Assembly: GCA_946807835.1 (NCBI GenBank)
Contig: OX327693.1
Coordinates: 9,999,501 to 10,063,500 of the forward strand
Direction of reading: 5' to 3'
Length of the DNA stretch: 64,000 nucleotides
Source: Ailanthus altissimus
Lineage: Eukaryota; Streptophyta; Magnoliopsida; Sapindales; Simaroubaceae
Positions 43,611-54,185 of the stretch are shown in pieces (positions within the stretch are counted from its first letter, which is position 1; each line of letters begins with the position of its first letter). The notes below the pieces were generated by a model. It saw only the letters and a list, made by a program, of their open reading frames with translations. It was not told the DNA's origin and did no database searches. The position numbers were made by a program, and so were the translations under genes.

Positions 43611-46600
43611 GTACTGTTCAAAATCTAGATTTGTTAGGTAAAAAGATAGTTAAACTCTTAAAGTTTTAGAAATGAGACTGATATAAAGAGATATTAAGCC
43701 CTTGTTAAGTGATAGTTTCTATTAATTTGAATAATGAAAGGCAATCTTGCATATTTTATCATTAAAAGAAATACATGACACAAATGTTAGTTGTGTTTTA
43801 TTTCATTATTATTTTAATTTTTAATTTATAATTTAATCATAAGTAATATATGTCATAATATAATTGGTTAATTTTTTTATTTTTAATAAATTTAAAAAAT
43901 AATAAAATAATATGACACATGTCATTATATAGTTAAATTTTTTATTATTTTAAATAAAGTTTTTTTTAAAACAAACTAAATAAAATAGAAATTTAAAAAT
44001 AAAAAGAAAATAGCCAACCGCCAAGCACCAATAATTGGTAGCTGCGGCTAGCCAACTGGTCACTGATGACTAATGCTGAATTGACTCATAATTAACATCT
44101 TCAAATATAAAATTTATAATCTACACGATAGTAAAGTAATTTTCATAAATGGAGCACTCAAGGAGTGCCAAAAGCAGAGAAAATTGTGACAACTGTCATT
44201 ATGTTGTCATTAAATTGTAGCTCTTAAAAGTGCAGCGTCACTTCCATTAGCTAAATTATCAAACAATTATTTTAATGATAGTGGTGATACACCTCTAAGT
44301 ATTGTTATTTGATAGCAGTGTGATGGTAACTACCATATTTTTATTTATTTTTTGCACTCATTAGATACTTTATTGATGAAACCAATTCTATTATCATTTA
44401 GATTATAAAATTTTGAATTTGATAATATCAATTATAAATTAATTTGTTATCATTCACTAAGAATCATTGATGACTGGTCGTCAATTGCTCCTTTAGTTTT
44501 TAAAATTTTATTTTTTTAATTTATTAAAATAAAAATTGAGTATATAAGAATACGTTATGTGTACATTTTATTTAGAGAGGTAAATAAATCATTTAACTAT
44601 TATAAGGATATAAACTATTTAAATTAATAAAAATGATTATTTAACAGGGATCTTAAGGCCCCTTTTATAACTATTAAAATATATCTATCTTTTTTAAAAA
44701 ATTTAAGACTCTAGCCGTTTTTAAGAGTCCGTAGAAAACTAATTTTAATTGTTGAAAAATAAAGAAGAGAAGTAAATTGTATTGATTCTTAAAGTAAAGT
44801 AGAGAGAGTTTAAAAACAATTTATAAGTGTTCTACAGAAACCGAATGGTATGAGTTCACTCCCCCTTATTTTGAGAATCCTCTCTCTTTTGTAGACGTAA
44901 TTTGAGGGAAATAACTCCTTTCTTTCGCATTTTCTTCGATCACCATTAGATTCTGATTGATCCGACGGTTCATGTTCCTTCAACTTTAGTGATATGCCTC
45001 TTGAGTCTGACGTGCAAGTTAATTTGCTTCTCACATTTCCTTACACGTGTGCTGCATATGATACTTTTCCGTTGCTTCACTCCACGTGCATGCTTTTGTT
45101 TTGAGACTTGCTCTTAGTGCAAAATGCTTGTTATCATATGTATGTGATGATGTGACCATCATGCGACTTACTTCCCTCAATTGAGTGTTGATTGCTTCTG
45201 CCGTAACCAACAGCCAATAGCTTCATTCTTCACCACCGATCCTGCGTTATCTACTTGTTCTTTTATCCGAATAGCTTCTTGTCATATGAGTCGTCTTTGC
45301 TTTTGCGGCTGACGTGTTTGATGCTGCCACGTTTCAACGTTGATTCGCCACTTGTTAGCATTTGGTTAGTCAAGAAATTATGGCTTATTATAAGTTTTCT
45401 ATTTTGTTTTAAGTTTTTGCATCAACTTTTGTCTTATTCGATTGGAAAACTAAACTATACTGCTATGGTTAAGTATATGTGATATCTAGAGATGTAGCCG
45501 CTTTGTCAAACTTAATATTGTCATTTTTCATTTAACAATTTTAGAATGAGCTAGAGCTAATATTAAGAGATTTTTAACTCAAAGCATGTGTTTTGAGTCT
45601 TCGTCTTCGACAGTATTTGATGATTGCATTTATAGTTTGATATTTTAGAAGACATGCAAAATGTAAGAAGCTTATAGAATTGTATATTTTGCTATATTTT
45701 GTTCGATATTAATAATATTTTATATAGACTTTAGACTAAATCTAAAGAAATAAATAAAATATGCACTAATCAATTATGATATATATATATATATATGTGT
45801 GTGTGTATGTGTGGTAAGACGTGAGCTGTCTGACAACTCTATAGTTGATTGAAAATTAATATATCATTAATATCTTCATCAAACTTAAAATAGTGCAGTA
45901 AAAGTAAGTTCGAGTTTAAAGACTAAATTTTAAAAACAACTAGTTTGTAGAGAATTGGTGTAGATATTAGTCAATTGATCATCAAAAGAGATGGAGTGAG
46001 GATTAACCATTCTTTGAGACACTTGTTGTCAAACAAAATGACAATTTATCTAATTTCAAACTTTCCTTTGCTAGAACACAAGTCTTAAATGTTGGTTAGA
46101 CACTCAGGGGATCCCTTTAAATGAGTAGGAGTAGATCTTCTTGACTACAACATCCGTGTAACTCTAAATAGAGGCATTGAAGCTCTTGAGGGTTCACTGT
46201 GGTTCATTGTTATACTTGAGGCCATGTGGAGTAAAGGGATTGGGAAGTTTCTAAAAATAGAACTTAAAAAACTCAACATAATCACATTAAGAAGTTAAAA
46301 GTCCTAGAGAAAGTTAATTTACAGAAGGAATGCGAGTTGAGTAGTAGTTGTGTTTTAAATTTATGAAATTGCAGTTATTATGGTAGTTGTATTTGCTATT
46401 GAATTATTACATTTTGGTGGCAATTGTAAGTTGGAGAAAAGTAGCTTAGTGTTAGCTTTCATTAATTGTAATTCTTTGAAAGTCGTAACTCTAAACTACT
46501 AAATTTGAATTTTATAATTGATGCTTTACACTAGACATCTCAAATGGTCTTTATAAAATACTATGAGGATTGAAAGGAGATGGCATATTAGAGTGGAGTT

Positions 46601-46859
46601 TCAAAACACTTATATTGTTGGGAGCTCTAGTTATGAACGTCTCTTTAGAATCGTTTTATTGGATTCCATTAAGTTGAGAGTTCAAATAAAAGCTTGTATC
46701 AATATTGTAACTTTTTAGGTGGTTAAACTATGTATCTCTTTAGAGAGTGATATAAGTAGTGTGCTTATTTTCTTTCTTGCAATTTCATTGCTTTCTTTTA
46801 ATTCTTGAGCCTATGTTAGTTTGGTAGAAAACTTTAGGTTTTGGTTTTATCTTTTTTAA
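43611..46859. other. Non-coding repeat-rich stretch
   Basis: No host gene is supported. Around 43770-44000 is A+T-rich DNA related to the foldback arms at 52350-53168. The segment 44700-45250 read on the minus strand looks like LTR/leader sequence (a CTTATAAATTG box near 44820), without a partner. A (TA)n-(TG)n microsatellite is at about 45779-45812. The block 45690-45880 is related to 49555-49700. Confidence 0.4.
45779..45812. repeat. Compound (TA)n(TG)n microsatellite
   Basis: An uninterrupted ATATAT run passes into GTGTGTGTATGTGTG. A shorter (TA)n run occupies the equivalent place in the related block near 49632. Confidence 0.85.
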
Positions 46860-48060
46860 TGGATAAAGGCCGTCGATTTGCTTTAACTATTGATGAATAA
46901 CATGAAGCTCAAGATGATACATGAGATATTCTAATTAAAGAATTGAGACAAAAAATTTAGCAACTTCAATAACATTTAAAACGTTTCGAAGATCAGGGTA
47001 AAGTGTGCAACATAAAGATTCAAATAATGGTTCTTATAGCAATGATAAAGGTAATACAAATCCGTTCATCAAGCTCATTCCTATTCTCATTCTTCTAGTG
47101 ATATTTCTCCACTACATCTAAGTGTCATAAGAAATATGGCATTTAGAAATAATTTTTATCGAGATTTCTAGGTAAAAGTGGAAATACTAGATGTTTAGGA
47201 AAGAATGCACTTAGACGAGTTTTATGGACTGGGTGAACACTATTGAAAGAATCTTCGATTATCAACATGTTCTAGAAAATAAAAGGTAAAACTTGTCACC
47301 ATAAAACTTAAAAGTATGTATTTGTGGTGAAAATATGTGAAGAAACAAAGCGCATGAAAAAAAAAGAGGCAAGATATAACTTAGGAGAAGATGAAAAGAG
47401 AGCTTAAGACAAACAATTACTAATAAGAATTTTTTTTTCTCAAATTACACAACTTTCGTCAAAGGGAGCTCTCTGTAAAAGACTACACTATAGAATTTGA
47501 TCATCTCATGCTAACAATGATATGGTTAAACCTGAAGAGCAAAAAATTAGAAGTTATCTTAAGGATTTAAGACTTGAGATTTTCAATGTTGTGCTAGTTT
47601 AACCATACTATACTTATAGAGATTTGTGCAGGCTTGCACTTAAGGTGGAGAATTAATAAAAGATAGCATACAACAGTAATTATCAATTCTCCACATAAAA
47701 GGTTTTTTCAACTAACGTTCATTAAAGAACTACTAGCAATATGAATAGAGGGTAAATAAGAAGCAAAAGACTTAAAAAAAAATATAGTAGGATCAAAAGT
47801 CATGTGCTTACAAAATACAGAATTAAAATATCAAAAAGAATTACTTGAGATAATAGTAGAAGTAAAAATAGAAAGATTAATAGAGTGCAAAAGAGTTGAT
47901 GAAGTTAAGACTCAAGATAGCTAGGTAGAGAAGAACTCGCACTATCCAAGACAACATAATAAGTGATCATAGCAAAGGGTGGTTAATGTTTCGTAAAAGT
48001 AGCATCCTGAGATTATTTTTCTTTACTAGGATGGTCTTTTTCTTAATGACCAAGTCTAAG
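46860..48060 (+). pseudogene. Ty3/gypsy gag relic
   Basis: From the ATG at 46860 the plus strand begins MDKGRRFALTIDE. Later frames carry FLGKSGNTRCL, DWLNTIERIF-like sequence near 47225, a charged linker around 47380, and MVKPEEQKIRSYLKDLRLEIFNVV followed by YTYRDLCRLALKVEN (about 47520-47655). This is the retrotrans_gag core of plant chromovirus-type gypsy elements, in the right order. Many stops and frame changes are present. No protease or RT follows, and the LTRs are not securely placed. Confidence 0.65.
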
Positions 48061-48889
48061 CTTCCGACAGATTTTTGCATTTGTGTATTAGATAACAAAG
48101 AGCTAGAAGATCAAGTAAACAACAATAATGGCACATCTTAGGATGAACATAATCGGCAAGCTTGTGCTGTGAAGTAGTAAGGACTGTGTCTATACAGGCC
48201 AACTGAAGATTAGCAATCCAAATTTCTTCTAAGATAAGATCATCACTAGCCTAATCTAGAATAAAATTGCCTTTGATGGAGTAGTAAAGCACAATTAGAT
48301 TCAAATTTGCCTTTTAAAGCCATAAGAAATTTAATCGGACACAGATGATCATAGTATGAAATAAAGGCTTAGACATGGTCATCATTCTTCCAAACTAGTT
48401 TTAAAAAAGCCAACTGATCTCAAATAAGTTACATCTAAGAATAAAAATTTATAAGGAATTATTAATAAAACTAATGTAGATTGTGTAGTAATTGATATTG
48501 ATGAAAGAGATCAGTGATGGTGTAGCAATGTGCAAGTTAGTTCTAAAGTGATTTAGTAGTTTCAAATCTACTATAATGAAGACTGATGGATGATGTTGGG
48601 GTATTATGGAACCATGTAATAATCTGATGACTCTTACTATCCTAATCTTCTAGTCAGTCAATAAAAGCCTCTAAATTCTTAGTATCTTTCTTTTTGGGCA
48701 GAGTGATATTACCAATTACATAACGCCAAAGTTCTCTACATTAAGAAAACTACATATAGCTTATCCATAATACAAAGTTATATACATTAAGAATAACATA
48801 GATAGGTTGAGATACATCAAACTTATCCATAGTAATAGAAAGTTATAGACAACAAATAGTAATACAGAAAATAAAGTTGTACGAGAATG
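48061..48889. other. Decayed downstream part of the gypsy relic
   Basis: This continues the gag relic but no domain can be read. Weak similarity to the protease region may exist around 48140-48350; I cannot support it. It ends where the A+T-rich array of the repeat family starts. Confidence 0.3.
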
Positions 48890-49700
48890 ATCAAATTTGA
48901 TCATTATAATTTAACTCCTCAATTTTAAAAAATTACAATTTAACCTTAAAATATTAAAAAATTATAATCTAATCCCAATTTTTTTTGTAAATTATAAAAT
49001 AACTCTATCAATTTTAAAAAATTACAATCTGACCTTTGAATTGTTTACAAAAAAGATTTTGGAGAATCGATGAATCGATCAAACAAAGGACCATTATAGA
49101 TAAACTTATCAAGGCACGAGAAGTGTTTTGGTGCCGATGGTAAAGACTGACACGTTAGATAACTAGCAGAATCTAAGGCGATGTGAATAGGGATAAAAAA
49201 TTTAGCAAAGTGTCTCAACTTTTTTAAGCCTTTGATCAACATGATTCTGGTGGCATTGAGACTATTAATGAATTTTAAGTGGTTGAGGCAGGGCAATGTC
49301 ATCACAAACAGTTAGAGAGATGGGCGGCAAGTTTAACTGCTCAAGAAGTTTTAGACGAGTTTTTGTAGGAAAAAAAATGATTGATCAGGTTAAAATAAAA
49401 AATCGATAGTGACTTACATGGCTAATCTGAGACTAAAAATAAAACTTCAATTAATGTTAGTCAACTTTCGGCGAAACTCTAATTAAATAGAGAAACAATG
49501 AAAGTACAACGGCGTTAGTACCATATGAAAAGGATAAAAAAAATGTAAATTTAACTATATTTTGTACAATATAAAAAGAGTTTTTATATAGCCTTTAGAC
49601 TAAATTTTAAATAGAAAATAGAATATACACTATATATATATATGGAAAAAGATGAGTTGTCTAACAACTAATATATCATTAATATAAAAAACTAGAGTAG
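48890..49700 (-). repeat. Copy 2 of the repeat family seen at 42000-43610
   Basis: It has the same order as copy 1: a degenerate array of AAAAATTACAATTTAACC-like units (about 48900-49040), then sequence with GATCAACATGATTCTGGTGGCAT (about 49229) matching copy 1 near 42411, then an LTR-like block from about 49530 with TATAAAAAGAGTTTTTATATAG, matching 43460-43500 and 45700-45740. The primer-site position here reads GCGTTAGTACCA, a poor match to GCTCTGATACCA. Confidence 0.45.
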
Positions 49701-52349
49701 ACCAATCATTATTAATGAAAATGTAGGTATTGAATGATTAATCAGTGTAAATGACGTTGTATCTATTTTTATTTTACTTGTTTAATTGAATTACTTAGTG
49801 AGTCTTTTTTTTAATACCTCTTATTTTTGCAGTTGAAAAAATAATGTCTAAAATGCACTTCTAAGGATGGTAAAATAAATTCAATCATATAAGACCATTC
49901 ATCATAATTAGATATATCAATTTACCTTATTATCATAAATAAAAAATGCACTTCAAATATAGAGATTAGATGAATAATTTAACTAAATTTTATAAACTAA
50001 AATTAGCAATATCCTTATGTGTTTGATAATCACTTTTAAAAGTAGTTTATTAAACATTACTAGAATATAAAACAATAAAATAAGTGATTATTTTATAATC
50101 TACCACAACCAAAAACATGATCTTTTAAGGATAAATTATTTTCACTCCTAAATCTGCATCATTATTCCAAATTTTTAATGGCATTGTCTTCTATCAAAGT
50201 TTTGCTATAATTATTTAGAAAAATTATCATTTATTATCTTGTAGATTTTTAAAATTATCACTTCATTGTCTTTTTTTAATATCTCACTACCCAATACGAA
50301 AAGGGAGGATGTAATAAATTATTTTTCTAAAGGGAGAGAATAATAACTAATAAGAGATAATAAAATGTTAAAAATTAAGTTTTTATTATAAAAAATCTTC
50401 ATAAGAGGTAATTAGGAATTTCCTAATTGTCTATGCCCTTTGCTTTTTGGCCTACTTGGAAAGATTATTAAGTTTTGGAAAATTTTCGTAAATAACTAAA
50501 ATTTTGAGCCATTTTTTTAATTTAGTCAAATATAAAAAATTTTAATTTTTATAACTAAACATTTAAAAAAGTGGACGTAAATAATCTCAACCTCCTTTTT
50601 CCACTTACTTTACTCGAGTTTATCTAAAACCTAAAAAATATTTACTCCTCTACTTCGATGGCTTGAACATTGAGTGAATGACAGCATGGAAACATGTAAT
50701 AAGTTTTTGTTATTATAATCATTGGATGTATTGAATTTGTAAATAGTATTAAGTTTATGATGTATTGTTGAATTGTTGATGAATAATAAAAGAAAAATGG
50801 AGGAAAATGGTAACAGTGAGCATTGCCCATGGGTTACACTATATTTTTGGTTTTAAAGTTTTGAATTTTATATTAATTAATTAGGAATTGACCAAATCTC
50901 TATTGAATAATTTATTAACATATAAAAAAATAGTAGTATTAAACTTACATAATTAAAATATAATTTTTGTATCTCAATCAATGTGTTGGTGATCGGTGAT
51001 TATTATTTTTTATATAGTTTTTAATTTTTTAATATTATAATTAAATAATCTCAATCAACAATAAATGTATTAAATATTTTATTAATTAAGATAATAATTT
51101 TATATAAACATAATATTATTGACTATACAAAAAAAATCTAATACTCCATCTTTTGACTGTGAAGGTTCAAATTCCATTTGATTGAGTGGTCCTTTTTATT
51201 TACTTTTTTTTTTTCCTTGAAAAAGTAAAAGGAAAAATAACTTGCTTAAAGGAGCACTTTAACACTTTGTGATCAAAAGAGATTATAATAAAAGTGGAGA
51301 TATGGAACATTCCAAGTCAACTTCTAGAAGCAAGGGTGGTTATTCCACCAAAGGGGAATGGGGATAGTGCTAATATAAAATAAAGTCAAACTGCATTGAA
51401 TTTCAGGGTGAATAGCTTTTCCCTCAAAAGCTTTAGTGTGCTCAGTGATGGAAGTACTTTAACATTAAAAAAACAAAACAAAACAAACAAAAAAGGAAAA
51501 GGGTAAACTATCTTTTATAGATTTTAATTGAAATTAAATAAAAAAAATTTCTAAAATCAAGTATTAAATTATTTTTTAAGTACTTTGCTAAAGTCGTGCC
51601 TATTTCTTTTTTTTTTTTTTTTTTCTTTTTCTTTTTCTTTTTTTTGTGCTAAATAGACTTAAATATTGAATTACATTTTTTTTTATTTTACTTAAGGGTT
51701 AAGTTGATTGTTATTTTTAATTAAAAGTAACTTAAAATTAATACTTTATATTTATGATTTTTTTAATTTTTAAGACTAAATTAACAATAAAAAAACAGAA
51801 AATATTATTCAATTTTTTTATGACATTTTCTTTTTTAAGTTGTAAGACAATTTTTGATATGTTTTTGAACTACTTCTACTACACTATTACTATTATTATT
51901 ACTATTGCAACTACTACTATTACTATTACTATTATTAGATAAAACATAAAAATTAATAAAATAGATTAAAATGAATTATATGAACTAATATTTGTATATT
52001 ATATCAATCCGTATAAGATAATTTATACAAAGAGTTTATGCATGAAATGAAAGGTTATTTTTTATAGAAAAATTTTCAAAAATAACCATTAATTTTATAA
52101 GGAATTCTACTTTAGTTATACATTAAATTTTTAATCTTTTATAGTAAACAAAATTATATTTGGACAATTTTACTCTTATTTCAAATATTTTTAATTTTTT
52201 TCTTCTGTTCCAGTACGTAAATTTGTAAAAATAAATAGATAAATTTAATAAAAAAAATTAATAAATTTTATAAAAAAGAGTATAAAAAAAGTAATAAGAG
52301 AAATTTTGTTATTATATTAGTTGAAAATTGTGACGTAAATAAATACATA
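49701..52349. other. A+T-rich non-coding stretch
   Basis: No gene or element domain is supported. It holds a long poly-T/pyrimidine run at about 51608-51647 and an (ATT/ACT)n microsatellite at about 51883-51938. Short open frames reflect low complexity. Confidence 0.5.
51883..51938. repeat. (ACT/ATT)n trinucleotide microsatellite
   Basis: Runs of ATT and ACT triplets with one interruption (GCAACTACTACT). Low complexity creates an open frame of Thr and Ile codons that should not be taken for a gene. Confidence 0.9.
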
Positions 52350-53168
52350 CAAATTGACATGCACCACATAAAAAAATTTTAAAAAAAATATGTGACACGT
52401 TTTAATAGGTTTAAATTTTAATATTTATTAAAATTTTATTTTATAATTAAAAATAAAAAAGCTATTAGAACCTTCAATAAGCGGCGACTGGCCAACGTCG
52501 ATCGCCGAATTTTGGTGACAAAAATAATTATAATTTATATCATTAAACTCCATTTGTTTTTATTTACACAATAATGAAGTCGTTTTTGTCAAAAAAGACC
52601 AAAACAAAAGTGACACAAATGAGCTAAAAATGAGGGGAGAGGCGACGACACCACCCTCGCCACTTGGCAGATCAGCACATCACAACCCCACCATTTGGCA
52701 GTGGCTGCCGCCTTTCTCCTAATTTTTAGCCGCCATTAAACAGTAGGACAGTGACGTGCAGTGCCTCTGCCACGTGACAGACTTATCGTCAATCTGTCAA
52801 GTGGCGAGAGCGGTGCACATCATCACCCCGCTGTTTGATGGTGGTGTGTGGTGGCCGCTGCCTTCTCTTTATTTTTGTCCGATTTTTAGTTACTTTATTG
52901 TCTTTTTTATATAAAAAAGACCTCACCATTGTGTAAATCAAAACAATTAAGTCCAATGACATAAATTTTAATTATTTTTATCACTAAATTGTGCGATCGA
53001 CTGTGGCCAACCATCTCTTGCTAGCAATTTTAAAAATGTTTTTTATTTTTAATTATAAATAAATATTAAAATTTTAATCTATTAGAATGTGCCAAATAGA
53101 TTTTAAAATTTGTTTTAATATCCAATTAATAAATGATATGTAGACATTAAAGGTGATTGTCAATTTGT
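52350..53168. mobile_element. Foldback (long inverted repeat) transposable element
   Basis: The outer 10 bp, CAAATTGACA at 52350-52359, is matched by its complement TGTCAATTTG at 53159-53168. Inside, arms of about 250-290 bp align as imperfect inverted repeats: TTTAAATTTTAATATTTATT.., a CGATCG-containing dyad, and GTGA.AAAAATAATTA with TTTACACAAT. The centre (about 52620-52860) is G+C-rich and has its own inverted pair (CTCGCCACTTG and CAAGTGGCGAG). No coding sequence is present. This is a non-autonomous foldback or MULE-like MITE; no clear target duplication is seen, so the ends are approximate. Confidence 0.65.
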
Positions 53169-53676
53169 GTCAATTCATTTTAAAAGTAACGAAATCGAAT
53201 TAAAATTAAATTAAATTATTTAAAATTTATATAACAAAATTAAAAATTAAATCAAATTCATAAAAAAAAAAATCTTTTACCCAAAGAAAAATCATATAAA
53301 AACACTATTTTTAAATGCCACAAATTGCAGTAAACGAGCTGTGACGCGCACTTAACGCACGCACAATGCGGAATTTGGTGATAACCATAGTTGTAGACTT
53401 AGTGCGCGCCAAGTTCAGAACGCGCGCTCTAAGTGCATGCACTAATAGCATAATGTCTAAAAATATTGAATTACATTTGACATTTATGGTTCCTTTTTCT
53501 TCACGCGGGTCAAATGCCTAGTGCTTCAGAAATATTGAAGGTAGAAACACGTGGACCAAATGTAGTGCTTTAACCTAGGCCAAGTGCCTAATACCTTTGA
53601 AGAAACTTTGTTTACGCATTATTATTATTGACCTCAAATGTAATAATAATAATAATAATATATAAAAAAAATTAAG

Positions 53677-54089
53677 TGTGACGGGTCGAGCATTTGTTAT
53701 TGACTTAAAAAATTAATTTATTAAGTAATGATGTATATTCACCTTTATATATTCAAGATCTACTTAATTTTTATTTGATGTAAGACGTGACATTTTCTTT
53801 TATCTAATTACGTGACGCCCTTATCATAGTATAACTCAAACTCAATGATTAACTTGATTCGTATTGCCCATTTTCTTAGCAGCATGAGATCTACATCTTA
53901 TGTGACAATTTCTATTGGGGCGATTTTGGAAACCCACATACGAATAAAAATTTGAGTCTGCTCTGATATCACTTGTCACGAGTCGGACGCTTGTTATTGA
54001 CCCAAAAGACTAACCTGTTAAATAATGTTGTATACCTACTCTTATATACTTAAAATCTATCCAAATTTTATTCGATGTGGAACGTAACA
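53677..54089 (-). mobile_element. Old TRIM element on the minus strand
   Basis: Two equal direct repeats of 116 bp (53677-53792 and 53974-54089) have TGT...ACA ends. The sequence GCTCTGATATCA at 53960-53971, two bases inside the right repeat, is on the minus strand TGATATCAGAGC, one transition from the tRNA-iMet primer site. The internal part is 181 bp without coding sequence. A 4-bp flank TAAG occurs on both sides (53673-53676 and 54090-54093). The repeats differ at about 32 of 116 positions by hand count, nearly all transitions, so the element is old and was probably methylated. Confidence 0.75.
53960..53971 (-). other. Primer-binding site of the old TRIM
   Basis: The minus strand reads TGATATCAGAGC, one G-to-A change from TGGTATCAGAGC, two bases from the LTR end. 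Confidence 0.7.
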
Positions 54090-54185
54090 TAAGTGTATGT
54101 CCTGCACTTAGTGCGTGCTAAGTGCACAACTGTGGTTAGCGCGGGCACTTAACATGTGTCCATACCATGTGTAGTGATAGCCAAA

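Larger units (their letters stand above)
53335..54185. repeat. G+C-rich inverted ends (GCGCACTTA family) around a TRIM
   Basis: Against a strongly A+T-rich background, 53337-53450 is full of GCGCGC/GCACTTA words, and 54110-54180 carries related sequence in inverted order (AACCATAGTTGTAGACTTAG at 53386 against the complement of CTAAGTGCACAACTGTGGTT near 54117). Together they look like the ends of one older inverted-repeat element into which the TRIM at 53677-54089 inserted. A third related block lies at 55068-55150. Confidence 0.45.

Noticed and set aside
44810..45034. 74-codon charged open frame on the minus strand
   Set aside because: The sequence looks like LTR/leader DNA with a TATA-like box next to it, and the frame has no domain or upstream exon.
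51754..51942. 62-codon open frame ending in a run of Thr and Ile
   Set aside because: It is produced by the ATT/ACT microsatellite and flanking A+T-rich DNA.
53638..53660. (TAA)n run as an element tail
   Set aside because: It is a simple microsatellite next to the old TRIM; it does not fall at the element boundary.
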